Below are positions 50,108 to 59,384 of a stretch of DNA of 64,000 nucleotides, one piece after another (the first letter of the stretch is position 1; every line of letters begins with the position of its first letter). The stretch lies in the NCBI RefSeq assembly GCF_036226925.1, contig NZ_CP109031.1, forward strand, positions 4,216,001 to 4,280,000. The letters are read 5' to 3'. Under the pieces are notes generated by a model. The model was given only the letters and a program-made list of their open reading frames with translations, was not told where the DNA came from and did no database searches. Origin of the DNA: Streptomyces sp. NBC_00659 (GTDB taxonomy: Bacteria > Actinomycetota > Actinomycetes > Streptomycetales > Streptomycetaceae). The position numbers and the translations under genes were made by a program.

Positions 50108-52324
50108 TCAGACGCCGACCAGCTTCCGGTCCTCGTCCCCTTCACGTGCCTTGTCGTCGAGCGCGCGCAGGCCCTCGCCCTCGACATCGACGTTCGGCAG
50201 CACGCGGTCCAGCCACTTCGGCAGCCACCAGGCCCGCTTGCCGAGCAGCGCGAGCACCGCCGGGACGAGTGCCATCCGTACGACGAACGCGTCGAAGAAG
50301 ACGGCGATGGCGAGACCGAAGCCGATCATCTTGATCATCGACTCACTGGAGCCGATGAACCCGGAGAACACGGCGATCATGATGACGGCGGCGGCCGTGA
50401 CGACCCGGGCGCCGTGCTTGAACCCGGTCACGATCGCCTGGGCAGGCTTCTCGCCGTGGACGAAGGCCTCCCGCATCCGCGTCACGAGGAACACCTCGTA
50501 GTCCATGGCCAGACCGAAGACGACACCCACCATGAAGATCGGCATCATCGACATGATCGGGCCGGTCTCCTCGACGCCCATCAGGCCGGACAGCCAGCCC
50601 CACTGGAACACCGCGACGACCGCGCCGAGGGCCGCCATCACGCTGAGCAGGAAGCCGAGGGCCGCCTTCAGCGGAACGAGGATCGACCGGAACACCACGA
50701 TCAGCAGCAGGAAGGCGAGGCCGACCACGAGCGCGAGATACGGGATCAGCGCGTCGTTGAGCTTCTGCGAGAAGTCGATGTTCATGGCCGTGGAGCCGGT
50801 GACGAGCACCGTGGCGTCCGTCTCGGCCTTGATGTCACCGCCCGCGCCGCGGATGGTGTGGACGAGGTCCTCGGTCGTGACGGAGGACGGCTTCGAGTCG
50901 GGGATCACCGTGATCATCGCGGTGTCCCCGGCCTTGTTGGGGGCCGCCGGGCTGACGCTCACGACACCCTTGAGGTCCGCGATCCTGTCGTGCACCGTGC
51001 TGAACGCCGTCTTGGGCGCGTCGCTCGCCTTGGCGTCGACGACAACCATCAACGGGCCGTTGAAACCGGGACCGAAGCCCTCGGAGAGCAGGTCGTAGGC
51101 GCGGCGCTGGGTGGTGGACGTCGGCTGCGAGCCGTCGTCGGGCAGGCCGAGCTGGAGCGAGGCCGCCGGGACCGCGGCGGCGCCGAGGCCGACCACGCCG
51201 AGCAGCAGCACCGCGAGCGGGCGGCGGACGACGAAGCTCGCCCAGCGCGTGCCCATGTTCGGCTTGCCCGCCTTCTTGGCGGCGCGCCCGCCACCGAGGA
51301 ACCTGCTCTTCTGGCCGGCCGGCTGGACCCTGCGGCCCGCGTATCCGAGCAGCGCCGGGATCATCGTCAGGGCGATGAGGACGGCGATGGCGACGGTGCC
51401 CGCCGCCGCGACACCCATCTTCGTGAGCATCGGGATGTTGACGACCGACAGTCCGACCAGCGCGATCACGACGGTCAGTCCCGCGAAGACCACGGCCGAG
51501 CCCGCCGTACCGACGGCCCGTCCGGCCGCTTCCTCGCGCTCTCGGCCCTCGGCCAGCTCGGCCCGGTAGCGGGAGACGATGAAGAGGGCGTAGTCGATGC
51601 CGACCGCCAGGCCGATCATCATCGCGAGGGTGGACGTGGTGGAGCCGAGGTCGAGCACGCTGGCGAGCGCGGTGATCGTCGAGACGCCGATGCCGACACC
51701 GACCAGCGCGGTCAGCAGCGGCAGTCCGGCCGCGATGAGCGAACCGAAGGTGATGACGAGGACGACCGCGGCTATCGCGATGCCGATGACCTCGGAAGAA
51801 CCGGTCTCGGGCGTCGCCTGGAGCGCGTCACCGCCCACCTCGACGGTCAGCCCGGAGTGCCGCGCGTCCTCCGCGGCCGCCTTCAGGGCGTCCTTCGAGG
51901 CGTCCTTCAGCTCCATGCCGGAGACGTCGTACTTCACCGAGGCGTAGGCGATCGTCCCGTCCTTGCTCACGGCGTGGGCCTTGAACGGGTCGGTGACGGA
52001 GGTGACCTCGGAACCGGTTCCGAGCACCTTGACGGCCTGCTCGACCGTCGCCTTGTTGTCCTTGTCCGCCATCTTCTCGCCGGCGGGCGCCTTGAAGACG
52101 ACCCGTGCGGTCGCTCCGTCGGCGCTCATTCCGGGGAAGCGGCTCTCCAGCAGGTCGAAGGCCTTCTGCGCCTCGGTGCCGGGGATCGAGAAGGAGGACG
52201 ATCCCGCGACGGGCGCAGAGGCGGCGCCGACACCCGCGAGCGTCAGCAGAGCCACCCATATCAGGGCGGCGAAGTGCCGTCGCCGGAAGGCGAGTCGGCC
52301 GAGTTTGTAGAGGAATGTGGCCAC
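50108..52324 (-). CDS. MMPL/RND-family exporter
   Basis: A 738-residue transporter with the MMPL layout: TM1, a large outside domain, TM2-6 containing GLAVGIDYALFIVSRYRAEL (the conserved GxxxDY proton-relay motif), a second outside domain, and TM8-12 with the matching FGLAMDYEVFLVTRMREA. Such proteins export lipids, glycolipids or antibiotics. The GTG at 52324 gives VATFLYKLGRLAFRRR. It is downstream of and in line with a TetR gene, so it is probably its target. The substrate is unknown. Confidence 0.88.
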   Translation of the reverse strand: MATFLYKLGRLAFRRRHFAALIWVALLTLAGVGAASAPVAGSSSFSIPGTEAQKAFDLLESRFPGMSADGATARVVFKAPAGEKMADKDNKATVEQAVKVLGTGSEVTSVTDPFKAHAVSKDGTIAYASVKYDVSGMELKDASKDALKAAAEDARHSGLTVEVGGDALQATPETGSSEVIGIAIAAVVLVITFGSLIAAGLPLLTALVGVGIGVSTITALASVLDLGSTTSTLAMMIGLAVGIDYALFIVSRYRAELAEGREREEAAGRAVGTAGSAVVFAGLTVVIALVGLSVVNIPMLTKMGVAAAGTVAIAVLIALTMIPALLGYAGRRVQPAGQKSRFLGGGRAAKKAGKPNMGTRWASFVVRRPLAVLLLGVVGLGAAAVPAASLQLGLPDDGSQPTSTTQRRAYDLLSEGFGPGFNGPLMVVVDAKASDAPKTAFSTVHDRIADLKGVVSVSPAAPNKAGDTAMITVIPDSKPSSVTTEDLVHTIRGAGGDIKAETDATVLVTGSTAMNIDFSQKLNDALIPYLALVVGLAFLLLIVVFRSILVPLKAALGFLLSVMAALGAVVAVFQWGWLSGLMGVEETGPIMSMMPIFMVGVVFGLAMDYEVFLVTRMREAFVHGEKPAQAIVTGFKHGARVVTAAAVIMIAVFSGFIGSSESMIKMIGFGLAIAVFFDAFVVRMALVPAVLALLGKRAWWLPKWLDRVLPNVDVEGEGLRALDDKAREGDEDRKLVGV

Positions 52325-52430
52325 GAGGGCGTACTCCCGGTCAGGTCGTGGAAGGGCAGGGGCTGGTGTGATCACCCGAGTGGGGGCAGGGGGGATCAGC
52401 CCGACGACGTGAGCGGCGCGTCAGGTGCGA

Positions 52431-52470
52431 CTACAGGGATCTGTAGAGGTGGATCACTACAGGGATCCAC
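52431..52470. promoter_or_regulatory. palindromic operators between TetR and MMPL genes
   Basis: CTACAGGGATCTGTAG (52431-52446) is followed by GTGGATCACTACAGGGATCC(AC) (52449-52470); both contain CTACAGGGATC, so they also form a direct repeat. They lie about 110-150 bp before the MMPL start and are candidate TetR sites. Confidence 0.5.
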
Positions 52471-52505
52471 GGGGGTGGAACAGGGGAAGGGTCAGGAGTG
52501 GGACG

Positions 52506-53096
52506 TCAGGCGCCGAGAGCGGGGAGGACCACGGCGTCGACATACGAATGCAGGAAGGCCTGCGTCGGTGGGAGTTCGTCGATCATGGTGCGGGCCGCGA
52601 AGGCGCCGATGAGCATGTGCATCACGTACTCCATCGCGGGGTTGTCCGCTCGGATCTCACCTCGGTCGACACCGCGCTGGAGCACCCGGCGCAGCTCTTC
52701 CATCTCCGGCTCGATCAGCCATTCCCGGAACGCCTTCAGCAGATCCGGGTTCCCGTGCGCCGCCATGGCCAGACCCCGCATCAGCGCGGAGTCCTGCTCC
52801 ATCTGGCAGTCGTCCTGCCGGAGGGCCAGTGCGTGGAAGTCGCCCCGCAGGCTCCCGGTGTCCATGTCGGAGAACTTCAGCGGCTTCTGGTGCCGCAGGG
52901 CTTTCACGACGAGCTCGGCCTTGCCGCCCCACTGGCGGTAGAGGGTGGCCTTGCTGGAACGGGTACGGGCCGCGACGGCGTCCATCGTGAGGGCGTCGTA
53001 GCCGACCTCGCGAAGCAGGTCGAGCACGGCCGTGTACAGCTCGGCCTCGCGCTCGGGCGTGATCCGACTGCGACGCACCGTTGCGGCTTCAGCCAT
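52506..53096 (-). CDS. TetR-family regulator
   Basis: A 196-residue TetR regulator. The helix-turn-helix is ALTMDAVAARTRSSKATLYR at about 35-54, followed by QWGGKAELVVKAL. The C-terminal ligand domain is of the TetR_C family seen with MMPL and other efflux partners. I chose the ATG at 53096 (MAEAATVRRSR), which follows GAGAGG; the ATG further upstream would run into the probable operator. The MMPL exporter gene lies 181 bp downstream. Confidence 0.88.
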   Translation of the reverse strand: MAEAATVRRSRITPEREAELYTAVLDLLREVGYDALTMDAVAARTRSSKATLYRQWGGKAELVVKALRHQKPLKFSDMDTGSLRGDFHALALRQDDCQMEQDSALMRGLAMAAHGNPDLLKAFREWLIEPEMEELRRVLQRGVDRGEIRADNPAMEYVMHMLIGAFAARTMIDELPPTQAFLHSYVDAVVLPALGA

Positions 53097-53165
53097 CCCA
53101 CTCACCTCTCCCGCTTCGAACGACACGGATTCGTATGCCCTGAACATACCCCCGACGCCAGCGAA

Positions 53166-53180
53166 ACGAAACCGTTTCGT
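53166..53180. promoter_or_regulatory. TetR autoregulatory palindrome
   Basis: ACGAAACCGTTTCGT is a perfect palindrome 70 bp upstream of the TetR start, the typical length and position of an autoregulatory TetR operator. Confidence 0.6.
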
Positions 53181-53219
53181 ACGTGTGCTGGGTCACGCCG
53201 GGGGAGGGGCGCGCCCGGG

Positions 53220-53425
53220 GGCGGGTTACGGCCGGGGACGGTGTGGGGCGGGAGCAGGTGATGGATGGAGCCGGTGTGGGCGGGAGCCGGGGCGGGCGGG
53301 AGCCGGGCGGGGCCCGAGCCGGTGTGGAGCCTGTGCGGGGCCCGAGCCTGTGCGGGGCGCGTGCGGGGCGCGAGCCGGCGTGAGGCCTGTGCGGGGCGCG
53401 AGCCGTGCGGGGCGCGTTCGTTTCT
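53220..53425. repeat. GC-rich degenerate tandem repeats
   Basis: About 200 bp built from shifting units such as GTGCGGGGCGCGAGCC and GGCGGGAGCCGG. The stretch is over 80 percent G+C and strongly G-biased on the plus strand. Together with its flanks it fills the 53097-53533 gap. No gene is supported there. Confidence 0.7.
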
Positions 53426-53533
53426 GAACGCGCCCCATACGCACCTCCCGCATCCCCGCCTGCGCCCACGTCCCACAACGCGCCCCCGGCGCCACGAGTT
53501 GCCGGGGTCACTCCAGCGGAAAAACATGGGGAG

Positions 53534-56500
53534 GTGAGCCACGAGCACGAGAACGCGACCACGGACGAGAACTCCCCCGGCTATCTGCGTTTCCCGCATC
53601 TGAGCGGCGACCGGTTGTGCTTCGTCACGGAGGACGACCTGTGGCTGGCCCCGCTCGACGGCCGCGGACGCGCCTGGCGGCTCACCGTCGACCGCACCAA
53701 GGTCGGCCACCCCCGCTTCTCCCCCGACGGCCGGCGCATCGCGTACACGAGTTGGCGGAGCCTCGTCCCGGAGATCCACCTGGCGCCGGTGGACGGCGGA
53801 CCGGGCCACCGGCTCACCTACTGGGGCAGCGCCGACACCCAGGTGTGCGGCTGGTCCCCCGAAGGCGACATCCTCGCCGTCGCCTCGCACGGCCAGCCCT
53901 TCTCCTACTTCACCTGGGCCTACTCCGTCCCCACCGACGGCGACCCCGGCCGCAAACAGCCCTGGGGCCCGGTCTCGGACATCGGCGTCGCCGACATCGA
54001 GGGCGAGCGCAAGACCCTGCTGCTCACCGGCACCCCACCGCACGAACCGGCCGCCTGGAAGCGCTACCGGGGCGGGGCCATGGGCCGTATCTGGCTGCAC
54101 GGCCGGCAACTGGTCGCCGAGCTCGGCGGCCATCTCGCCTGCCCGATGTTCGTCGACGGGCGGATCGCGTTCCTCTCCGACCACGAGGGCATCGGGAACC
54201 TCTACTCGTGCTCGTACGAGGGCTCCGACCTGCGCCGGCACACCGACCACGACGCCTTCTACGCCCGGCACGCCTCCTCGGACGGCACCCGGGTCGTCTA
54301 CCAGTGCGCCGGCGATCTGTGGATCGTCGACAACCTGTCCCCCGAGTCGGTTCCGCGGCGCCTCGACGTCCTGCTGGGCGGTCCGCGCGCGGGACGGCGT
54401 ACGTACCCGGTACCGGCCGCCCAGCACGTGGACAGCATCTCCGTGGACGAGACGGGCCGGGCCTCCGCCGTCGTCGTACGCGGCAGCCTGTACTGGCTCA
54501 CCCATCGCGACGGTCCCGCGCGCACCATCGCGGACACCCCGGGCGTACGGGTCCGGCTTCCGGAGATGCTCGGCTCGGGCGGCCAGGTCGCCTATGTCAC
54601 CGACGCGGAGGGCGAGGACGCTGTCGAGATCGCCTACCTCCCGCGCGCGACCGGCGCCCGCGAGCCGCGCCGCCTCGCCTCCGGCCGGCTGGGCCGCGTC
54701 CAGGAGCTGGTGTCGGACCCACAGGGCGAACGTCTCGCCATCGCCTCGAACGACGGACGGCTGCTCCTGCTCGACGCCACGGAGGAACCCGGCGAGGCCG
54801 CCGAACTCGGCGGCCTCGATGAGCTGGGTGAATCCGACGAATCCGAGGACTCCGAGGACTCCGGGGACTCCGGGGACTCCGGGAAGTCCGGGAAGTCCGG
54901 GAAGAGCGATGAGGCCGAAGGGGCGTGGGCGGAGCCCGGAGCAGGGGCCGAGTCCGAGGACGCTCCGAGAGCGGGGTCCGGCGAGGTCACCGAGCTCATC
55001 CGGTCCATCAACGGACCGGTGACGGACCTCGCCTTCTCGCCGGACGGCGCCTGGCTGACCTGGTCGCACCCCGGGATCGGGCGCTCCCTGCGGCAGATCA
55101 AGATGGCGCGCATAAAGGACCGTCTGATCGTCGACGTGACCAACGGCCGCTTCGAGGACGAGAATCCGGTGTTCACGCGGGACGGCCGCTATCTCGCCTT
55201 CCTGTCCTGGCGCGGCTTCGACCCCGTGTACGACGTGCACACCGGGGACCTGTCCTTCCCCCTCGGCTGCCGCCCCTACCTCGTCCCCCTGTCCTCGGCC
55301 ACCCCTTCCCCGTTCGCGCTGAACCCGGACGGGCGGCCGGTCGCCGGAGGCCTCGACCCGGTCGAGGACGGGTCCGGCGACGGCACCGCGACGACCGTCG
55401 AACTCGAAGGCCTGGAGAGCCGGGTGACCCCCTTCCCGGTCACCGCCTCCAAGTACTCGGCGCTGCGCCCGGTCTCGGGCGGCGGCCTGGTCTGGCTGCG
55501 CTGGCCAATCTCCGGCGCACTGGGCGAGACGTTCGCCAACCCCGACGACACGACCGGCCGTCCGACCCTGGAGTTCTTCAACATCACCAAGGCGAAGAAG
55601 TCCGAACTCGTCGACCATCTGGACTGGTTCGCCGTGAGCGGCGACGGTTCCCGGCTGGTCGTCGTCGACGAGGGCGACCTGCGCGCAGTCCCCGCCACCG
55701 AGTCCGGCGACAGCGACTCCACCGTCTGGATCGATCTGCGCCGCATCCTGCACGAGGTGGACCCGCCCGCCGAGTGGCGCCAGGCGTACGCGGAGGCCGG
55801 CCGCATCATCCGCGCCTACTACTGGGACCCGGACATGTGCGGCATCGACTGGGACGCGATCCTGGAGCAGTACCGCCCCCTGGTCGAACGGGTCTCGTCC
55901 CCGGACGAGTTCGCGGACCTGCTGCGCGAGGTGCTCGGCGAACTGGCCACCTCGCACGCGTACGTGAGCCCCGCGCGCCGCAACGAGGGCCCGCCCCACT
56001 ACCAGCGCTGGCAGGGCCTGCTGGGTGCCAACTTCGTCTGCCGTGACGGCCATTGGATGCTCAAGCGCATCCTGCCCGGCGACTCGTCCGACTCCAAGGC
56101 GCGTTCACCGCTTGCCGGCACCGGCATCCGCGAGGGCGCGGTCCTCACCCACGTCGACGGGCGTCCGGTGCACCCGGTCACCGGACCGTATCCGCTGCTC
56201 GCGGGCGCGGGCGGCACGACGGTGGAGCTGACCTTCACCCCGGCCGAGGGCGAGGGCCGCCCGCGCCGGGTGGCGGTGGTCCCGCTGATCGACGAACGCC
56301 CCCTGCGCTACCAGGACTGGGTGGCCAAACGCCGCCAGGTGGTGCGGGAGTTGAGCGGCGGGCACTGCGGCTATCTGCACATCCCGGACATGGGCGGCTC
56401 GGGCTGGGCCCAGTTCAACCGCGACCTGCGGATGGAGGTCTCGCGCCCGGCCCTCATCGTCGACGTGCGGGGCAACGCGGGCGGCCACATCAGCGAGCTG

Positions 56501-56992
56501 GTCGTCGAGAAGCTGACCCGCACGATCCTCGGCTGGGACCTCACCCGCGACGCCCAGCCGGTGTCGTACGCCTCCAACGCCCCGCGCGGTCCGGTGGTGG
56601 CCCTGGCCGACGAAGCGACGTCGTCCGACGGCGACATGATCACCGCCGCCTTCAAACTGCTGAAGCTGGGCCCGGTCGTGGGGCAGCGCACCTGGGGCGG
56701 AGTCGTCGGCATGACCGGCCGCCATCGTCTCGGCGACGGCACGGTCATCACGGTGCCGATGAACGCCGCCTGGTTCGACGCGTACGGCTGGTCCGTCGAG
56801 AACCACGGCGTCGCACCGGACCTGGAGATCCTGCGCACCCCGCTCGACTGGGCGGAGGGCCGCCACGCCCAACTGGACGACGCCATCCAGCTCTCACTCG
56901 ACCTGCTGCGCGCCCACCCCGCGGCCTCCCCGCCGGACCACTCGGACGTGCCCGACAGAAGAAGGCCGAAGCTCCCCCCTCGACCGGAGTGA
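53534..56992 (+). CDS. tricorn-like S41 protease
   Basis: A 1152-residue tricorn homologue, a large cytosolic protease that trims peptides released by the proteasome or Lon. Order: beta-propellers (about 10-680), the C1 helical domain, a PDZ domain (about 860-930) and the C2 catalytic domain. The tetrad is visible: S807-H808 in LATSHAY, the nucleophile S1031 in TSSDGDMI, and E1089 in SVENHG. A Ser/Asp/Glu/Lys low-complexity insert at about 420-480 interrupts the second propeller. The GTG at 53534 has GGGGAG directly against it, so the start is uncertain. Length slightly exceeds the usual 1060-1100. Confidence 0.9.
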   Translation: MSHEHENATTDENSPGYLRFPHLSGDRLCFVTEDDLWLAPLDGRGRAWRLTVDRTKVGHPRFSPDGRRIAYTSWRSLVPEIHLAPVDGGPGHRLTYWGSADTQVCGWSPEGDILAVASHGQPFSYFTWAYSVPTDGDPGRKQPWGPVSDIGVADIEGERKTLLLTGTPPHEPAAWKRYRGGAMGRIWLHGRQLVAELGGHLACPMFVDGRIAFLSDHEGIGNLYSCSYEGSDLRRHTDHDAFYARHASSDGTRVVYQCAGDLWIVDNLSPESVPRRLDVLLGGPRAGRRTYPVPAAQHVDSISVDETGRASAVVVRGSLYWLTHRDGPARTIADTPGVRVRLPEMLGSGGQVAYVTDAEGEDAVEIAYLPRATGAREPRRLASGRLGRVQELVSDPQGERLAIASNDGRLLLLDATEEPGEAAELGGLDELGESDESEDSEDSGDSGDSGKSGKSGKSDEAEGAWAEPGAGAESEDAPRAGSGEVTELIRSINGPVTDLAFSPDGAWLTWSHPGIGRSLRQIKMARIKDRLIVDVTNGRFEDENPVFTRDGRYLAFLSWRGFDPVYDVHTGDLSFPLGCRPYLVPLSSATPSPFALNPDGRPVAGGLDPVEDGSGDGTATTVELEGLESRVTPFPVTASKYSALRPVSGGGLVWLRWPISGALGETFANPDDTTGRPTLEFFNITKAKKSELVDHLDWFAVSGDGSRLVVVDEGDLRAVPATESGDSDSTVWIDLRRILHEVDPPAEWRQAYAEAGRIIRAYYWDPDMCGIDWDAILEQYRPLVERVSSPDEFADLLREVLGELATSHAYVSPARRNEGPPHYQRWQGLLGANFVCRDGHWMLKRILPGDSSDSKARSPLAGTGIREGAVLTHVDGRPVHPVTGPYPLLAGAGGTTVELTFTPAEGEGRPRRVAVVPLIDERPLRYQDWVAKRRQVVRELSGGHCGYLHIPDMGGSGWAQFNRDLRMEVSRPALIVDVRGNAGGHISELVVEKLTRTILGWDLTRDAQPVSYASNAPRGPVVALADEATSSDGDMITAAFKLLKLGPVVGQRTWGGVVGMTGRHRLGDGTVITVPMNAAWFDAYGWSVENHGVAPDLEILRTPLDWAEGRHAQLDDAIQLSLDLLRAHPAASPPDHSDVPDRRRPKLPPRPE

Positions 56993-57080
56993 CCGGACCG
57001 ACCGAACCGACGAGACTGACCGGACCGACGAGACCGGACTCACCGGACCGGACTGCCGGACTCACCGGAAACGAGCACAA

Positions 57081-57116
57081 GAATGGGGCGCCCTCCGGGA
57101 AGAGGGCGCCCCATTC
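57081..57116. terminator. bidirectional terminator after the tricorn gene
   Basis: GAATGGGGCGCCCTC (57081-57095) pairs perfectly with GAGGGCGCCCCATTC (57102-57116). It lies between the tricorn gene and the convergent small gene at 57137. The sequence before it (56993-57075) is a string of ACCGGAC repeats. Confidence 0.9.
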
Positions 57117-57136
57117 AGGCCGAGCGGGCCTTTCGA

Positions 57137-57346
57137 TCAGGCGTCGTAGTCCTGGTCGAAGCGGTCCTGAGCCTCCCGCTGAGCTCGCTCCGCTTCCGGC
57201 CTCGCGCCGTCACGCGCCGGGGCACTGTCGCGGCCGGCCGGGGCACGGCGGCTCGCCTCGTCCTGCCGGCCCTCGGGGCGCGTCTTCTTCTTGCCCTGCT
57301 GCTTCATCCGCTCGGCCTTGTCCTTGAACTGGTCCTGCATGCTCAT
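57137..57346 (-). CDS. small highly charged hydrophilic protein
   Basis: A 69-residue protein, nearly all charged or polar (MSMQDQFKDKAERMKQQGKK then Arg/Glu/Ala-rich), ending FDQDYDA. It is probably disordered or a single amphipathic helix. AGGAG precedes the ATG at 57346, which supports real expression. It resembles in character the small stress-type hydrophilic proteins of actinobacteria, but I recognise no family. Confidence 0.65.
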   Translation of the reverse strand: MSMQDQFKDKAERMKQQGKKKTRPEGRQDEASRRAPAGRDSAPARDGARPEAERAQREAQDRFDQDYDA

Positions 57347-57555
57347 GAGATTCACTCCTGTTGCGGGTGAGGGATTCGGCCCTCGCCCCCCCTGTGAATG
57401 GGGGAAGTCCGGGCCTCGACCAGACTGACACGCAGGAACAGAGCACGCATTTCGGTCAGTCACTCACCGTGAGACACGCCGGTGGGACACACTCCGGAGG
57501 CCTCCCGGAGACGCCCGGAGGCGCCCCGGATCCTCCCGGGGCGCCTCCAGCCGGC

Positions 57556-58440
57556 TTACGGAGTCGTCGACTTCCGTTCCTCCTCGTCGGCCGCCCCGCC
57601 GGCACCGACCAGCCCGGTCCGCACACCGCCGAGACGCGGTTCGAACCGCCGCATCTCGCGCTGCCCGACCGACCCGATGACGCCGGGCAGGTACCCCCGG
57701 ATCCCCTGCATCCCGCGCAGCCACCACTGCGCGTACACATGGCTGGAGCGGCGCTCGATCCCGGCCACGATCCGTTCGACGGCCGGACCCAGCGGATAGG
57801 TCTTGTTGGACGGCCACGGCAGCCGCTGCCTCAACTCCCGCATCACCTCGTCCTGATCGGCTCCGCGCACCATGTCGGTGTCGGTCCAGGACAGATACCC
57901 GACGCCGACGCGAACGCCCTTGTGGCCGACCTCGGCGCGCAGACTGTGCGCGTACGCCTCCACACCGGACTTGGAAGCGCAGTAGGCCGACATCATGGGG
58001 GCGGGAGTCATCGCGGCCAGCGAGGCGATCTGGAGCAGATAGCCCCGGCTCTTCATCAGCGCCGGCAGGAACGCCCGTGCGGTGACCGCCGATCCGATCA
58101 GGTTCACCTCGATCACCCGCCGCCAGGCGACGGGGTCGGAGTCCATGAAGGGGCCGCCGCTCGCGACACCGGCGTTCGCGACGACGATGTCCACCTTCCC
58201 GAACCGCTCCTCGACCTCCTGGGCGACCCGCGCCATCGCCTCGTGGTCGGTGACGTCGGCGTACCAGTGGTCGCTCTCGCCGGGCAGCCGTTCCGAGACC
58301 CGCTTCAGTTCGTCCGCCTCCAGTCCGACCAGCGCGACCTTCGCCCCGCGCGCGGAGAGCTTGCGGGCGAGGAGTTCGCCGACACCGCGCGCCGCCCCCG
58401 TGACGACGGCGACCTGCCCTTCCAGGCTCACCCTGCTCAT
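57556..58440 (-). CDS. short-chain dehydrogenase/reductase
   Basis: A 294-residue classical SDR: cofactor loop TGAARGVGELLA (about 15-26), NAG in VVANAGVASGG, catalytic serine in LLQIASLAAM and the Y-x3-K pair in MSAYCASKSG. The C-terminal 60 residues extend beyond the usual 250 and are Arg/Gly-rich. The ATG overlaps the stop of the hydrolase gene by 4 bp. It is the third gene of a BVMO-hydrolase-SDR operon and probably oxidises or reduces an alcohol/ketone in the same pathway. AAGGAGG precedes the ATG. Confidence 0.9.
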   Translation of the reverse strand: MSRVSLEGQVAVVTGAARGVGELLARKLSARGAKVALVGLEADELKRVSERLPGESDHWYADVTDHEAMARVAQEVEERFGKVDIVVANAGVASGGPFMDSDPVAWRRVIEVNLIGSAVTARAFLPALMKSRGYLLQIASLAAMTPAPMMSAYCASKSGVEAYAHSLRAEVGHKGVRVGVGYLSWTDTDMVRGADQDEVMRELRQRLPWPSNKTYPLGPAVERIVAGIERRSSHVYAQWWLRGMQGIRGYLPGVIGSVGQREMRRFEPRLGGVRTGLVGAGGAADEEERKSTTP

Positions 58441-59384
58441 GCGCCCTCCTTGATCTCTGCGATCCGCTCGGCTTCCGCGGTCTTCACGGCGTACGTGGCG
58501 ACGAGTTCCCTGATGCGGGCCGTCACCAGTTCCGGCGCCTCCACCGGAGTCATGTGCCCGAGGCCCGGCAGCTCGGTGCTGCCGACACAGTTCGGCAGCG
58601 CCGCCACGAGGGCGCGCGCGTGCACGACCGGTGTCAGCCGGTCCACGCTGCCCGCGATCACCGCCGTCGGCACCCTCAACTCCCGTACCCCCGCTTCGAG
58701 ATCGAGGGTGGCGAGCACGGCCGACCACGCGTGGCGCACGGCGCGCGGACAGGCGTGCACGATCCGCGCGCACGCCTCCACCATGACGGGAGACGAACCG
58801 GGGCCCATGGTCGCGTACTTGAGGATCCGCCTGGCGACCGGCGTGACGGGCCCGAGCGGCGCGCGCGAGCCGAGCACGGCCCCGGTGAGACGCGTCCGGA
58901 GCCGTCCGGCGCGCCATGGCAGCACACGCGCCTCCTCGACCAGTCGCGTGCTCCCCGTGCTGCACAGCAGCGCCGCCGCCGCGTGCTCCTGGAACCGCGG
59001 CCGCGCCGAAGCCGCCATCAGCGTCATCCCGCCCATGGAGTGGCCCGCGAGCACGGCCTTCTCCCCCGGCGCGAGGGTGGCCGCGAGCACCGCCTCCAGG
59101 TCGTCGGCGAGCGCCTCGGTGCTGCACGCGTCACTCGCGGGACTGCGTCCGTGCCCGCGCTGGTCGTACGCGATGACCTTGTGGTCGGCGGAGAGGTCCC
59201 GGATCTGGGCCGCCCAGAAGGCGGTCGAACAGGTCCAGCCGTGGGCGAGGACGACGGCGGGCGCGCCCTCGGGGCCGTGCACCTCGACGTGCAGTCGCGC
59301 GCCGTCCGCGGAGTGCGCGATCAGTTCCCGTGCCGGCACGGGAGGCGCGTACACCCCGTGCGCCTCGTGCGTCAGTCGGCTCAC
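58437..59384 (-). CDS. alpha/beta-fold hydrolase
   Basis: A 315-residue alpha/beta hydrolase: oxyanion region LAHGWTCSTAFW, nucleophile elbow LAGHSMGGMTL, catalytic Asp in GSVDRLTPV and His in LPGLGHMTPVEAP. It overlaps the BVMO gene upstream (GTGA at 59381-59384) and the SDR downstream (ATGA), so the three are translated together. Next to a Baeyer-Villiger monooxygenase the natural job is hydrolysis of the ester or lactone it makes; this is inferred from context. Confidence 0.9.
   Translation of the reverse strand: MSRLTHEAHGVYAPPVPARELIAHSADGARLHVEVHGPEGAPAVVLAHGWTCSTAFWAAQIRDLSADHKVIAYDQRGHGRSPASDACSTEALADDLEAVLAATLAPGEKAVLAGHSMGGMTLMAASARPRFQEHAAAALLCSTGSTRLVEEARVLPWRAGRLRTRLTGAVLGSRAPLGPVTPVARRILKYATMGPGSSPVMVEACARIVHACPRAVRHAWSAVLATLDLEAGVRELRVPTAVIAGSVDRLTPVVHARALVAALPNCVGSTELPGLGHMTPVEAPELVTARIRELVATYAVKTAEAERIAEIKEGA

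Noticed and set aside
53102..56053. A 983-residue minus-strand open frame antisense to the tricorn gene
   Set aside because: High third-position GC keeps antisense frames open; the plus strand encodes a full tricorn catalytic tetrad.
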